Program-made: the position numbers and the translations under genes
The notes under the pieces: model-generated
What the model was told of the DNA's origin: nothing
The model's database searches: none
Seen by the model: the letters and a program-made list of their open reading frames with translations, nothing else
NCBI RefSeq assembly: GCF_013376095.1
Contig: NZ_JAAMFN010000007.1
Coordinates: forward strand, 62,001 to 126,000
DNA length: 64,000 bases
From: Arthrobacter sp. SDTb3-6
GTDB lineage: Bacteria > Actinomycetota > Actinomycetes > Actinomycetales > Micrococcaceae
Direction of reading: 5' to 3'
Part shown: piece after piece, positions 43,030 to 54,626 of the stretch
Layout of the letters: the number at the start of each line of letters is the position of its first letter
How positions within the stretch are numbered: the first letter of the stretch is position 1

Positions 43030-44350
43030 AAGGTCGCGTTCGACGGCGAAGAGGGTCGCCGCCGCACGTGAAGAGACACCAATCTTGGCGTAGATGTGAC
43101 GGATGTGGTGGTCGGCCGTGTTCGGGGAGATGCCGAGCGCCCCAGCGACGCCGTTTTTGGTCGCTCCCCGGCAGATGAGTCGGAGTACCTCGACCTCGCG
43201 TTCGGTAAGGCCGGCAGGCCAGGCCGGCGGCCCGCGGCGGGCCCGGAACCCGTCGGCGGCCAGAACGGCGTCGACCGCATCGGCGTGGAGGTGCTGCGGT
43301 GCGAGCCGGGCGAGGGCGGCCGCGGCCTGGGCCGGCACCTGTGTGCCGGGTCCCGGGGTCTCGAGGATGAGCTCGCGGAAGGTGTCGGCGGTGGCAAGGA
43401 TGCGCGCTTCCCACGCAATGTCCGCGCCGGTGGCGCCGCGGTAGTAGCACGAGCCGTCCAGCCGCTCGTGGTGCAGCCCCGCGATCCGGGCGGGCGGGGC
43501 CGTCGTCGGCGCTCTCGCGAGGAACCGCTCGCTGTAGTACGGGTGCAGGCGCAGGCGCTCGACATCGGCCGGGGAGCTGCCGCGGTGGTCGGCGCGGTTC
43601 GGGACGGCGACCCGGCCCAGGTCCTGGACGGGGCCCACCCTCCGCACGAGCTCGGCATGCTCCGGGGCAGCCGCCGCGGCGAGCCCCGCGACGTCCCGGG
43701 AGTAGCCCGCCCGCCGTGGCTCCTTGAGATCGGCGAAGTCGGCGAACACGGACAGGACCTCATCGAGGCGCTCGGCTGGAACGCTCGCATGAGGCTGCGG
43801 CTCACGACGCAGCGCCACATCCCATGGCATCTTGGTGCGGGCGGCTTCGACGAGGCTGTCGAGGTTTGCGAGGTTTGCGAGGTTTGCGAGGGCCGCATGG
43901 GCGGGGTCCGGGTCGTAGGAGTGCCCTTCCCGCTCCCGCAGGGCCACGCTCACCGCCTCCCGCCCGCCGAGGCGGCCTATCACCTCGACGTCACGGGCGA
44001 TGGCGAGAGCGGCGCGGGTCCCGTCCGTGAGGCCGAGCCGGGCCGCGAGCATTTCGGACGCCTCACAGTGCGCAGGAAGGGACCGGGCGCTGCACCGAGC
44101 ACAGGGGCGATCGCGGCGCGCAGTGCGATGTCGCCGCCGCCTATGGCCGCCGATTCATGGGCGTCGGCGGTGCAGCCGGGGAAACGCAGGAGGGCCGTGT
44201 AGTAGACCTCGGGGGGACACCCGCCTCCGCTCCCGCAGTATTCGCGAGTTCGAGGGCCACCAGGCACGTCCTGAGGCGCTGTGCCATCGGCTGGCCCATG
44301 CCAAGATCCGTGGCGAGCGACATGGCAGCGATGAAATCGGCGAGGCGCAA
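43024..44350 (-). pseudogene. HD-domain / LuxR-type regulator, broken by two frameshifts
   Basis: Three minus-strand frames make one protein: MRLADFIAAMSLATDLGMGQ (from 44350), then EVYYTALLRFPGCTADAHE after a shift in a C6 run near 44205, then HCEASEMLAARLGLTDGTR after a shift near 44060. The order is an HD-GYP-like helical domain (GLHHERLDGSCYYRG, DIAWEARILATADTFRELI) and a C-terminal LuxR DNA-binding domain (GLTEREVEVLRLICRGATKN, ISPNTADHHIRHIYAKIGVS). Intact relatives would link a metal-dependent HD domain to transcription. Here a full product needs two frame changes, so I call it a pseudogene. Confidence 0.75.
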
Positions 44351-44433
44351 CGCAGGTGTCCTTGATCAATCATGCACAGCAATAGCGTCATCGCGCGATG
44401 CGTGGAGTACCGAAACGGACGCACTCTGGGTGC

Positions 44434-45252
44434 ATGGACTCAAAGAAGATCATCCACCGCGTCATCCTCCTCCCCGGACGCGTGCTCCCCGCCGCGCCCG
44501 CCTACGGGGCCCTTCTGACGGCGCTCGGGGACGGCGTCGACGTGGTCGCGAAAGACCTCGAGGTCGATGCCGGTCCCATGCCACCGCTGGGCTACAGCGT
44601 TGATATCGAAGCCGAGGGGATCCTCCGGGCCGCCGACAAGTGCGGTTGGGACACCTTCCAGCTTGTGGGCTACTCCGGCGGCGGTGCGTCGGCCCTCGCG
44701 TTCGCCGCCTCGCACCCTGAGCGGCTTGAGACCCTGGGCCTGCTCGAGCCGGCGTGGGCGGGGAACTGGGGCTGGAGCACCGCACACAGGGCCCTGTGGA
44801 CCAAATATCGGGCGCTTGAGGGTCTCCCGCCGGAAGAATTCATGGCCAAGTTCCTCAAGCTCGGCATACGACCCGGGGTCACTGCGGGGCTGCCCGTTCC
44901 TGGCGGTGAGCAGCCGCCATGGATGGCGCTGTGTCCGGCGGGCATCCACGCCCTCCTCCACACTTTCGAAACGTGCGAACTCGACCGCCATGCCGTGGCG
45001 AGGTTCGAGAAGCCCGTCTACTTCGCGCTCGGTGCCCTTTCCAACCCGGATGACCACGTCGAGATCGCAGAGCGGCTCTCCGGCGTCTTCCCCGACTTCC
45101 GCCTCGAGGTGTACGCCGGACGGCACCACTTTGATCCGCCACACCGCGCGGAGCCCGAACGTGTGGCAGGGGCACTGAAGGCGCTGTGGGATTCCACTGA
45201 GACAGGTGCCGCGGGGTGCGGCTTGGCAGGTGTGCGGGGCGTCGAAGGGTAA
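44434..45252 (+). CDS. Alpha/beta hydrolase
   Basis: The 272-residue hydrolase has the oxyanion segment ILLPGRVLPAAPAYG, the nucleophile elbow LVGYSGGGASALAFA (Ser near residue 84), a probable acid near LSNPDDHVEIAERL and the His in YAGRHHFDPPHR. The fold supports ester, lactone or C-C bond hydrolysis, or thioester activity; the substrate is unknown. ATG 44434 is preferred to 44398, which adds a non-family leader. It diverges from the broken LuxR-type gene, which may once have controlled it. Confidence 0.82.
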   Translation: MDSKKIIHRVILLPGRVLPAAPAYGALLTALGDGVDVVAKDLEVDAGPMPPLGYSVDIEAEGILRAADKCGWDTFQLVGYSGGGASALAFAASHPERLETLGLLEPAWAGNWGWSTAHRALWTKYRALEGLPPEEFMAKFLKLGIRPGVTAGLPVPGGEQPPWMALCPAGIHALLHTFETCELDRHAVARFEKPVYFALGALSNPDDHVEIAERLSGVFPDFRLEVYAGRHHFDPPHRAEPERVAGALKALWDSTETGAAGCGLAGVRGVEG

Positions 45253-45626
45253 TGCGTTGTTCCCCATCAGGGGACCACTGCGGTGCGAATAATCCGGCGG
45301 GACATACAAACTCATGAGACCCGGTGTCCACGAAGAAGTGGGACTGCACACTGTAAGGCTTGTTTTAGCTGGTCTGGGACTGGCTGGCAGGATTGGCACA
45401 GGTCGCTCCGCCTCGAGCCCATGACTCTTGATGCCAGACAAGGGCCACCAAGTCGGGCCATGCGCCAAAATGGCCGCGGCGTCAACCACCCGCCGGGTTC
45501 GGAATGGGTATGGATATTGGAAGGGCAACATTGCGCCGCGTGCGGCTTTGAGAGGCGAATTGGAGACACCGTGGTGGCACTCCGGGTTGTCGAAGAGTGT
45601 TTGAGGTCAATGACAGGGGGACCAGC
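45253..45626. other. Stretch without a recognised gene
   Basis: A plus-strand frame ending at 45648 contains a CxxC-like pair (CAACGFERRIGDTVVALRVVE) but has no convincing start or family. I see no RNA gene or repeat. Confidence 0.3.
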
Positions 45627-46311
45627 ATGGCTTCAACAAGTGGCGTGAAGTACGCGACGAGGGCTGTCAAGACGGTTCGCGGCATGGCGGCCAGGACGAC
45701 GGCCAAGATGGAAAAAGAGGGCTGGGAGTTCGTCTCTCTAACCCAGGGGACAGTGCGGTCGGAGATGATCTTCCGCCGCCCGAAGCCAGGGATCAAGTGG
45801 AAGCCGATCGGGATCGGCGGTGGCCTGCCCGCTCTCCTGGTCATCGTGCCGCGCCCATTATCAATGGGCTTGGTGGCGGGGATGGTCGAAGCGGCAAGGC
45901 CGAGGGCTGGCCGTCGCCAACTCCGCCTCAGGTTGTGACAACCCAGGCAAGCACGCCATCAGTGGCGCCAGTGCGCGCGGAACCCGTGGTTATAGGCATC
46001 ACAGTCGATGAGTTGCCGGACAAACCCAATTCGGCCAGGATGGGTGGACTTAAGGTTGGGGACCAGATGCAGCTGACTGGCGAACTGGTCATGTCCGGGC
46101 TTTGGATGACCGGGCGGCCGGCGGGTTCACCGTCTTGCTAAAAGCCCAAGGGGGAGCCCGGGACCTGCCCGTGTTCGTTAAAGAATCAGACGCCACCGGA
46201 TGGAAAGACGGTACAAGGGCCCAGATGAATTTGGAAGTCGGCGAGGCGACGATCAAGGGTGAGACCACAGATGACTGGCTCCGGGCCGTGTCCGACAGGA
46301 CGATCCCGTAG
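45627..46311 (+). pseudogene. Hypothetical protein gene with two frameshifts
   Basis: The coherent product spans three frames. The first, from ATG 45627, is basic and soluble (ATRAVKTVRGMAARTTAKME, GWEFVSLTQGTVRSEMIFRR). The second, from about 45845, has a linker and VVIGITVDELPDKPNSARMG, then VGDQMQLTGELVMSG. The third, from about 46105, reads GFTVLLKAQGGARDLPVFVK and ends DDWLRAVSDRTIP at 46311. The continuity of composition across frames supports one gene with shifts near 45845 and 46095. I do not recognise the family. Confidence 0.55.
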
Positions 46312-46609
46312 TTCGGCAGCTGCGCCGGTACCACCACCAGCGGGAGGTGTATTGGATGGCGGAGGGATGGTTCAAAGCGGAGGACGCTCCACCTTGAACC
46401 AGCTTCCGAGCTGGCGCCTGCGCCGGCGCCGCATGACACCCTGGTGGCCGGCAGGGGTCCTGGCCGGTGCGGGGGTTCCGGGATCACCTGCTTCGGCTGA
46501 AGGGGTGATCCGAAATGTATCTGAACCCTGGTTGAACTGCGCGGGCGGCTACGTCGTGTGTTGATCATGGAGCCGTCTGGGTTCCACTAAGGCGAACGGA
46601 GAACCGGCC
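46312..46609. other. Stretch without a recognised gene
   Basis: About 300 bases. I find no convincing coding frame. The 3' end should contain the promoter of the lipoprotein gene. Confidence 0.35.
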
Positions 46610-47149
46610 ATGAAACTTCACGTCAGAGTTGGGGTTGCCCTCAGCGCGGTGGCCCTGGCTGCCTTGACAGCTTGCGGCAGTACCGCCGCACCAGGAACTA
46701 ATTCCGCCCCAGTGGGCTCGTCGAGCTCTATGTCATCCACTTCCGCCAACGGCGGCCTGCACACGGCCAGCACGGACTTGGGCACCATCCTGGTCAACGG
46801 TGCGGGAATGACCGTCTATTTCTACGGTCCCGACAAGGCGGGGGAAACCTCCAGCGCCTGCACCGGACCCTGCGCCAGCCTGTGGCCGGCGGTCAGCACG
46901 ACGTCGGCCGCTCCCACCATCATGGGCGTCACCGGAAAGGTGGGAACCATTACCGGTGTGGATGGGGCGAAGCAGGTCACCTTGAACGGGCTGCCGCTGT
47001 ACACCTACGCGGCTGACCAAAAGCCAGGGGACACCACCGGCCAGGGCTATGGGGGCATTTGGTGGGTGGTTGGCACCAACGGGGCCAAGATCACCTCTGC
47101 ACCGGCCGCGACCTCGACGGCGCCGGCGCAGGGTGGCGGCGGTTACTGA
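46610..47149 (+). CDS. Secreted-repeat lipoprotein (PF03640 type)
   Basis: The 179-residue protein has a lipoprotein signal ending LTACGS, a Ser/Thr/Ala-rich linker to about residue 50, and two copies of the secreted repeat: LGTILVNGAGMTVYFYGPDK with TGPCASLWPAV, and VDGAKQVTLNGLPLYTYAAD with GGIWWVVGTNGA. The family is anchored outside the membrane; its role is not established. In Actinobacteria such genes often lie near an ECF sigma / anti-sigma pair, and a decayed pair is seen just downstream. Confidence 0.87.
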   Translation: MKLHVRVGVALSAVALAALTACGSTAAPGTNSAPVGSSSSMSSTSANGGLHTASTDLGTILVNGAGMTVYFYGPDKAGETSSACTGPCASLWPAVSTTSAAPTIMGVTGKVGTITGVDGAKQVTLNGLPLYTYAADQKPGDTTGQGYGGIWWVVGTNGAKITSAPAATSTAPAQGGGGY

Positions 47150-47399
47150 CACAGGAGTGCACCACATGCCGGCTACAGGGAACTGTGCCTGACAGCGTGG
47201 CTCCCTGCAGTCTCGGATGTTCAGCAGAACCATGGAATATGCTGGGGTGCTTGTGGTTGCTGACGGCGTCAGCCCGCTGCCGGGACCGAAATTCCGGCTG
47301 GCCATCATCGCATTCACCCCGGCAGTGGATCCCATCACCGGCCCATATTTTTGGTTCACTGGTTCGCTTGCGTCCAGGGAAGCGGAAGCCTGGGAGGTG

Positions 47400-47940
47400 G
47401 GCGGGCTAATTTATGTACCCCCGGGAAAGGCTGGCCAGCGTTCCGGACGGCCGCCGTCGTACCGGCCAGGACAACCGCGGCAGCCGCGGTGGCGGGCCCC
47501 AACATGCCCGGCATCCCGGTTGGCCCGGCCACCTGGCGGCGGCAGGCCGAACAGTGCGCAAGGTGTTCCTCGTAGTCGCGGCGCTCAGCAGTGGACAGGG
47601 GGCCGGACCCACAGGCCGCAAGCTACAGGACCGAATCGCCTGAAGCGTCCATCACCGGCTCCCCACAGTGCAGCCGGGACTTCACTGTTCCCGCCAGGAG
47701 ATCCAGGGCCATCGCAATCGCCGCGGTTTCCGCGCCGGCGTAATAGGCCAGCTGGATCACCTCGCGATGTTCTGTGCTGGGAGCCTCCAGCACGTCCCCG
47801 ACCAGACCGGCATCCACAACCCGATCGGTATGCCCGGCGGAGGGAACCTCCGGCAACTGGTCCGTGCCGAAGCAGTGCCGGCGCCGGGCATTGCGCCAAC
47901 CATCAATGACCAGGTTCCTTGCCCCGTGAAAGCCCGGCAC
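47400..47940 (-). pseudogene. Degraded ECF sigma factor and anti-sigma factor genes
   Basis: The minus-strand frame from 47940 reads ARNLVIDGWRNARRR (sigma region 2 end), then LVGDVLEAPSTEHREVIQLA and ALDLLAGTVKSRLH, the region 4 helix-turn-helix of an ECF sigma factor. Region 2 is missing and the frame ends at 47623. Next, in another frame, DYEEHLAHCSACRRQVAG looks like the zinc-binding motif of an anti-sigma factor, followed by a hydrophobic stretch. Neither gene is complete. They were probably an operon that served the PF03640 lipoprotein. Confidence 0.6.
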
Positions 47941-48063
47941 GCAGTGCCGATGGATCCTGCGCCAAAAGCTGAGGATGCCGCCAGACGGGCAATGGGGCCT
48001 CCTGATCGATGTCCTCCGCCTGAAGCTTTACGCACCATGGACCAGCAGGCAATAGCTGCTTGT

Positions 48064-48483
48064 TTAACCGTGGCCGCCGCGGGGGCGCGGCTTCAACAAG
48101 CCGAGGAGTGCCAGGACGGCGCCTGCCGCTTCGGCAATTGCGCTGAGGGATTTTTGAAAATACCAGACGGGCTCATACATGGCCGGAACCGGACCGAACG
48201 CAGGGACATTTACGTACCGGTACAAGAGGACAAGGAAGACTCCGCCACCGGCGACGATCACAGCCGCTGCATAAGCCGGTCGGCTGCCGCGTACGAGGAC
48301 GTACAGCCCGACGAGGATCGCAATCGTGGCCTCAATACGGAACAGGGTGCCTTGCCCGATGCCTGCCGGAACGGCCAGTTGGTAATAGGCGGCCAGCTGC
48401 AGGTGCACGGTTGCGTCGATAGCCAAGGCTCCGGCAACCAGCAGCCGAAGCACGATGTCCAGCGCACCTTTGGGAGATTTCAT
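48064..48483 (-). CDS. Small integral membrane protein, four predicted helices
   Basis: The 139-residue protein has hydrophobic segments at about residues 8-30, 45-64, 69-88 and 108-130 (for example AAVIVAGGGVFLVLLYRYV), with a short basic tail. ATG 48483 follows GGAAGGG. The size and spacing recall DoxX-like or other small 4-helix membrane proteins, but I do not recognise a defined family. It lies alone in a gene-poor stretch. Confidence 0.65.
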   Translation of the reverse strand: MKSPKGALDIVLRLLVAGALAIDATVHLQLAAYYQLAVPAGIGQGTLFRIEATIAILVGLYVLVRGSRPAYAAAVIVAGGGVFLVLLYRYVNVPAFGPVPAMYEPVWYFQKSLSAIAEAAGAVLALLGLLKPRPRGGHG

Positions 48484-49073
48484 CTCTGCCCTTCCCTGGA
48501 ACAGTGGTTCTCGCGCTTTCCTTGGTCATTGTCAACGTGTGTCGAGGAGCGACATTGGCAGTGTCCGGATTGCAGGACCCCGTCAGCTGTTATTACGGGG
48601 CAGGAAATCATCCGGTTCAATACTTGAACCGGATGGCCCCAGATCGACCGGAGCTGATGGGCTGCCCGGTGGTCGCATTCGTCGCTGGAGCCAGGGGCAC
48701 GCAAGCTGTTGAGCGCAGCCGGTAGGCGCATGGCCGGGTAATCCAATTTCCCTGCCCGGATATCGTGCCAGTCACGTGCCTTGGTTCGGCGACCTGGATG
48801 GATTTCGGTGCAAATCGGCCAACCACGGTGCCATGGCGGGCCATGGTCATTCCCGTCAACGCGCTTTCCACCTTTGCCGAGAGTCGTTGATGGGCCCGCG
48901 TTTCGGGACACAATGGTTTCGAGACACTGAGCCTGTTGAGGGAGGAGCCGGACGCCGGTGAGGTGTATCGCCTGCGGACCGAGTGGGGGCGGCCAGGCCT
49001 TGCGCATCGCGGACCGTCCTGGACGGTTTCGGGCATGCGGGGCCCGGTCTTCACTTCTGAAGAGGGCCAGGGG
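48484..49073. other. Gene-free stretch with one hairpin
   Basis: About 590 bases without a credible coding frame. A perfect 12-bp hairpin (48609-48620 with 48624-48635, loop TAC) may terminate the leftward transcript of the NmrA-like gene. The end nearest 48484 should carry the promoter of the small membrane protein. Confidence 0.45.
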
Positions 49074-49862
49074 CTACGGTTCCCTTTTATTGTTTCCTGC
49101 GGAGATGGTGGCGAGGTCCTGTCGGAACGTTTCTGGTTCATTGGTGACGGGGAGGTTGACGTTGTCTTCGGCGGCGTCGAGTGGTCCTTCCGGGTCTGCT
49201 GTCAAGGAGTCGAAAACTGCGGTGAGGTCGTCTTGTTCCGGTCCGTGGTCCGCGATGAGTTCGAGGGTTTTGTGGTCGGCGGCGTCGATGCGCAGGCTGT
49301 CGATGAGGACGCGGGCGATCTGGTCCCGGGCGATGACGCCGTCAGCGGGTGAGCCAGCCTGTCGTTTGTCGCCCTGGAGCATGATGATCTTCCGCTGATC
49401 GGGTTGGTTGTAGTCGAACCACCCCGGGCGCACGATCGAGTAGGGGTTGCCGCTGGCCCGGACGAGCCGCTCGCTTCGGAGCTTCCAGGTAGCGTAGGCG
49501 ACTCCCGGTCGGGTAGTGCCGATGGCTGTCATGAGGGCGATCCGGACCCGCCGGCCACGCAGGGCCTTGAGGACGTTGGCGACGCCGGCGTAGTCGTTAT
49601 CCCGCACGTCGCGTTCACTGGTGGTGGAACCGTGGGTGAAGACAATTGCGTCCACCTCCTGGACAACCGCGGCAAGGGTTTTGGGAAGGGTCAGGTCGCC
49701 GACGACGAGTTCGACGCCGTCGGGGAGGGTTTTGGCGGCGCGGGCCTTGTCGCGGACGAGGGCCCGCACGGTGTAGCCCTGCCGTATCGCTTCGGCTGCG
49801 GCATAGCGGCCGATGCTGCCGGTGGCACCGGCAATCAATACCGTTGACGGGTGGTTTGTCAT
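49074..49862 (-). CDS. NAD(P)-binding protein, NmrA/atypical SDR family
   Basis: The 262-residue Rossmann protein opens with VLIAGATGSIGRYAAAEA and has DAIVFTHGST and YSIVRPGWFDY, typical of NmrA-like atypical short-chain dehydrogenases. Members reduce small substrates or sense NADP(H). It lies next to an XRE regulator whose stop overlaps its ATG (ATGA), so the two are one operon, divergent from a drug exporter. A redox-responsive role is inferred. Confidence 0.87.
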   Translation of the reverse strand: MTNHPSTVLIAGATGSIGRYAAAEAIRQGYTVRALVRDKARAAKTLPDGVELVVGDLTLPKTLAAVVQEVDAIVFTHGSTTSERDVRDNDYAGVANVLKALRGRRVRIALMTAIGTTRPGVAYATWKLRSERLVRASGNPYSIVRPGWFDYNQPDQRKIIMLQGDKRQAGSPADGVIARDQIARVLIDSLRIDAADHKTLELIADHGPEQDDLTAVFDSLTADPEGPLDAAEDNVNLPVTNEPETFRQDLATISAGNNKREP

Positions 49863-50740
49863 CGTTTCCCCTTGACAGTGGCTTCTGTTGTTTCGCGCTG
49901 GGTGGCCGCCCAGCTGGCGAGGAGTTTCAGTGCGTCTTCTGAGGGTGTGCTGGGGTCGGCCGTGTAGACGTTGATGCGCAGTCCCGGGTCGGCGGGAAGT
50001 TCCATGGCCTCGTAGCTCAGGTCCAGGTCACCAACGATCGGGTGATGCAGGCGTTTGCGGCCGGTGCGGTGGTATTTCACATCGTGGCGGGCCCATCGGG
50101 TGCGGAACTCTTCGCTGCGGGTCGAGAGTTCACCGACCAGGTCGGTGAGGTCTTTGTCGTAGGGGTTTTTCCCGGCGGCGGACCGCAGGACAGCGACGAC
50201 GTCGTCAGCGGCCCGCTCCCAGTCGATGAAGAATTCGCGTGCTTTCGGGTCCAGGAAGGTGAACCGCGCGCTGTTAGGCGTAGCGGCACCTTCTTTCATC
50301 ATGTCCAGGTATAGTGCCCGGCCCAGCTCGTTGGCGGCGAGGACATCCCCGCGGTCATTGCGTACCCAGGCCGGCGCCGTCGCGATGGCATCGATGACGC
50401 GTTGCACGCTCGGGCGGACTGTGAGCGGGCTACGCTTGCGCCGGACCCTGGGAGAAGCGGTCGCGGCGCGGGCCAGGTCGAAAAGGTGGGCCGTTTCGGC
50501 GTCGTCAAGTTTCAAGGCGCGTCCGAGGGCTTCGAGGACGCTGTCGGAGGCGCCGGAGAGGTTTCCGCGTTCAAGGCGGATGTAGTAGTCGATGCTCATG
50601 CCGGCGAGCATGGCAACTTCCTCGCGGCGCAGGCCGGTGACGCGGCGGTTGCCGCCATAGGCCGGAAGCCCGGCTTCCTCGGGCGTGATCCTTGCACGGC
50701 GGGAGCTGAGGAACTTCCGTACGTCGTCGCTGTGTGTCAT
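49859..50740 (-). CDS. XRE family regulator with MmyB-type ligand-binding domain
   Basis: The 293-residue regulator has an N-terminal helix-turn-helix (VTGLRREEVAMLAGMSIDYY, then IRLERGNLSGASDSVLEALG) and a PAS-like MmyB domain with APAWVRNDRGDVLAANELGR and the ending of that family (LSYEAMELPADPGLRINVYT). ATG 50740 is used; a GTG three codons upstream is possible. It is divergent from the DHA2 exporter and overlaps the NmrA-like gene. It probably represses both directions until a lipophilic ligand binds. Confidence 0.9.
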   Translation of the reverse strand: MTHSDDVRKFLSSRRARITPEEAGLPAYGGNRRVTGLRREEVAMLAGMSIDYYIRLERGNLSGASDSVLEALGRALKLDDAETAHLFDLARAATASPRVRRKRSPLTVRPSVQRVIDAIATAPAWVRNDRGDVLAANELGRALYLDMMKEGAATPNSARFTFLDPKAREFFIDWERAADDVVAVLRSAAGKNPYDKDLTDLVGELSTRSEEFRTRWARHDVKYHRTGRKRLHHPIVGDLDLSYEAMELPADPGLRINVYTADPSTPSEDALKLLASWAATQRETTEATVKGKR

Positions 50741-50821
50741 GGTAGCCACGCTACGCCGCCGTCGCGGGCGGAGGGAGGGACTGTCATTACCCGGAACGTC
50801 AGTGACTCCCGGACCCTAAGA

Positions 50822-53389
<2,568 letters not shown>

Positions 53390-53576
53390 CTGCACGGTCA
53401 ACCTGCCGGCCAATCATCGGCGCCGCCCAGGGGCACCGCTGATTGGCCAGCCCCGACCCTCATCGAAACCGCCCGCTGAACCAACACACCTGCCTTCATG
53501 GGGGTACTGACAGGCACTCCCAAGTGGTCCGTGCCCGGTGTTCACTGGAACCGACAACACAGTAAGGAAACCCACC

Positions 53577-54608
53577 ATGCGAGCAACACTGATGTACGGC
53601 GCAGGAGACGTGCGCGTCGAAACCGTTCCCCATCCCACCATCCAGGAACCCACCGACGCTATCGTGCGCATCGTCGCCGGCTGCATCTGCGGCAGCGACC
53701 TCTGGCCCTACGGCGCCAAACCCGAAACCTCCGAAGGAGCCCGGATGGGGCACGAGTTCGTCGGCGTCGTCGAAGAACTCGGCTCCGCGGTGACAGGACT
53801 GTCGATCGGCGACTTCGTCATCGCGCCGTTCGTCGCCTCCGACGGCACCTGCGATTTCTGCAAGGAAGGACTGCAGACCTCCTGCCGCCACGGTGCCCAC
53901 TGGGGCGGCCACGACGACGGCGGCCAAGGCGAATACGCGCGGGTCCCGCAGGCCTCAGGAACCCTCGTCTCAGTACCCGCCGGGTTCGACGAGAACCTGA
54001 TCCCGTCCCTGCTGAGCCTCTCCGATGTCATGTCCACCGGATACCACGCAGCCAGGAAGGCCGGCATCCAGCCCGGCCAGGGCGTTACCGTGATCGGTGA
54101 CGGCGCAGTGGGCCTCTGCGCCATCCTCTCCGCCAGGCTCATGGGTGCTTCCCGCATCATCCTCATGGGCCGCCACCAGGCCCGCACCGACCTCGGCCGT
54201 GAATTCGGCGCCACCGACGTGGTGGCCGAGCGCGGCGAGGAAGGCATCGCCAAGGTCCGGGAACTCACCAACGGTGACGGCACCCATGCCGTACTCGAAG
54301 CCGTGGGGCTCAAGCCCGCACTCGAGATGGCGATCGGCGTCGTCCGCGACGGAGGGGTCATCAGCCGCGTCGGAGCCCCGCAGTTCGCCGAGGTTCCGCT
54401 CGGATTCGCCGACTTCATGCGCAACATCACGCTCACCGGCGGCGTCGCACCCGCCAGGGCCTACATCGAGGAACTCCTGCCGCTCGTGCTCGACGGCACC
54501 ATCGAACCCGGCAGGGTCTTCGATCGCACCATCGGCCTGGACGATGTCCCGGCCGGCTACCAAGCCATGGCCGACCGCGACGCACTCAAAGTGCTCGTCC
54601 GCCCCTAA
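53577..54608 (+). CDS. Zinc-dependent alcohol dehydrogenase (MDR family)
   Basis: The 343-residue medium-chain dehydrogenase has the catalytic-zinc segments CICGSDLWPY and MGHEFVGVVEELG, the cysteine cluster GTCDFCKEGLQTSCRHG and the NAD(P) fold VIGDGAVGLCAILSARLMG. ATG 53577 follows AAGGAA. Unlike the two dehydrogenase relics at 13-15 kb it is intact and of another subtype. It leads a same-strand run of redox genes and probably oxidises or reduces an aldehyde/alcohol pair. Confidence 0.9.
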   Translation: MRATLMYGAGDVRVETVPHPTIQEPTDAIVRIVAGCICGSDLWPYGAKPETSEGARMGHEFVGVVEELGSAVTGLSIGDFVIAPFVASDGTCDFCKEGLQTSCRHGAHWGGHDDGGQGEYARVPQASGTLVSVPAGFDENLIPSLLSLSDVMSTGYHAARKAGIQPGQGVTVIGDGAVGLCAILSARLMGASRIILMGRHQARTDLGREFGATDVVAERGEEGIAKVRELTNGDGTHAVLEAVGLKPALEMAIGVVRDGGVISRVGAPQFAEVPLGFADFMRNITLTGGVAPARAYIEELLPLVLDGTIEPGRVFDRTIGLDDVPAGYQAMADRDALKVLVRP

Positions 54609-54626
54609 CCAAAGGACCAAAACCTC

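Noticed and set aside
47217-47909. 230-codon plus-strand frame
   Set aside because: It is mostly antisense to the sigma/anti-sigma remnant, with Arg/Pro-rich composition typical of a shadow frame.
50402-50821. N-terminal extension of the DHA2 exporter back to 50402
   Set aside because: That part is antisense to the XRE regulator and is not membrane-like.
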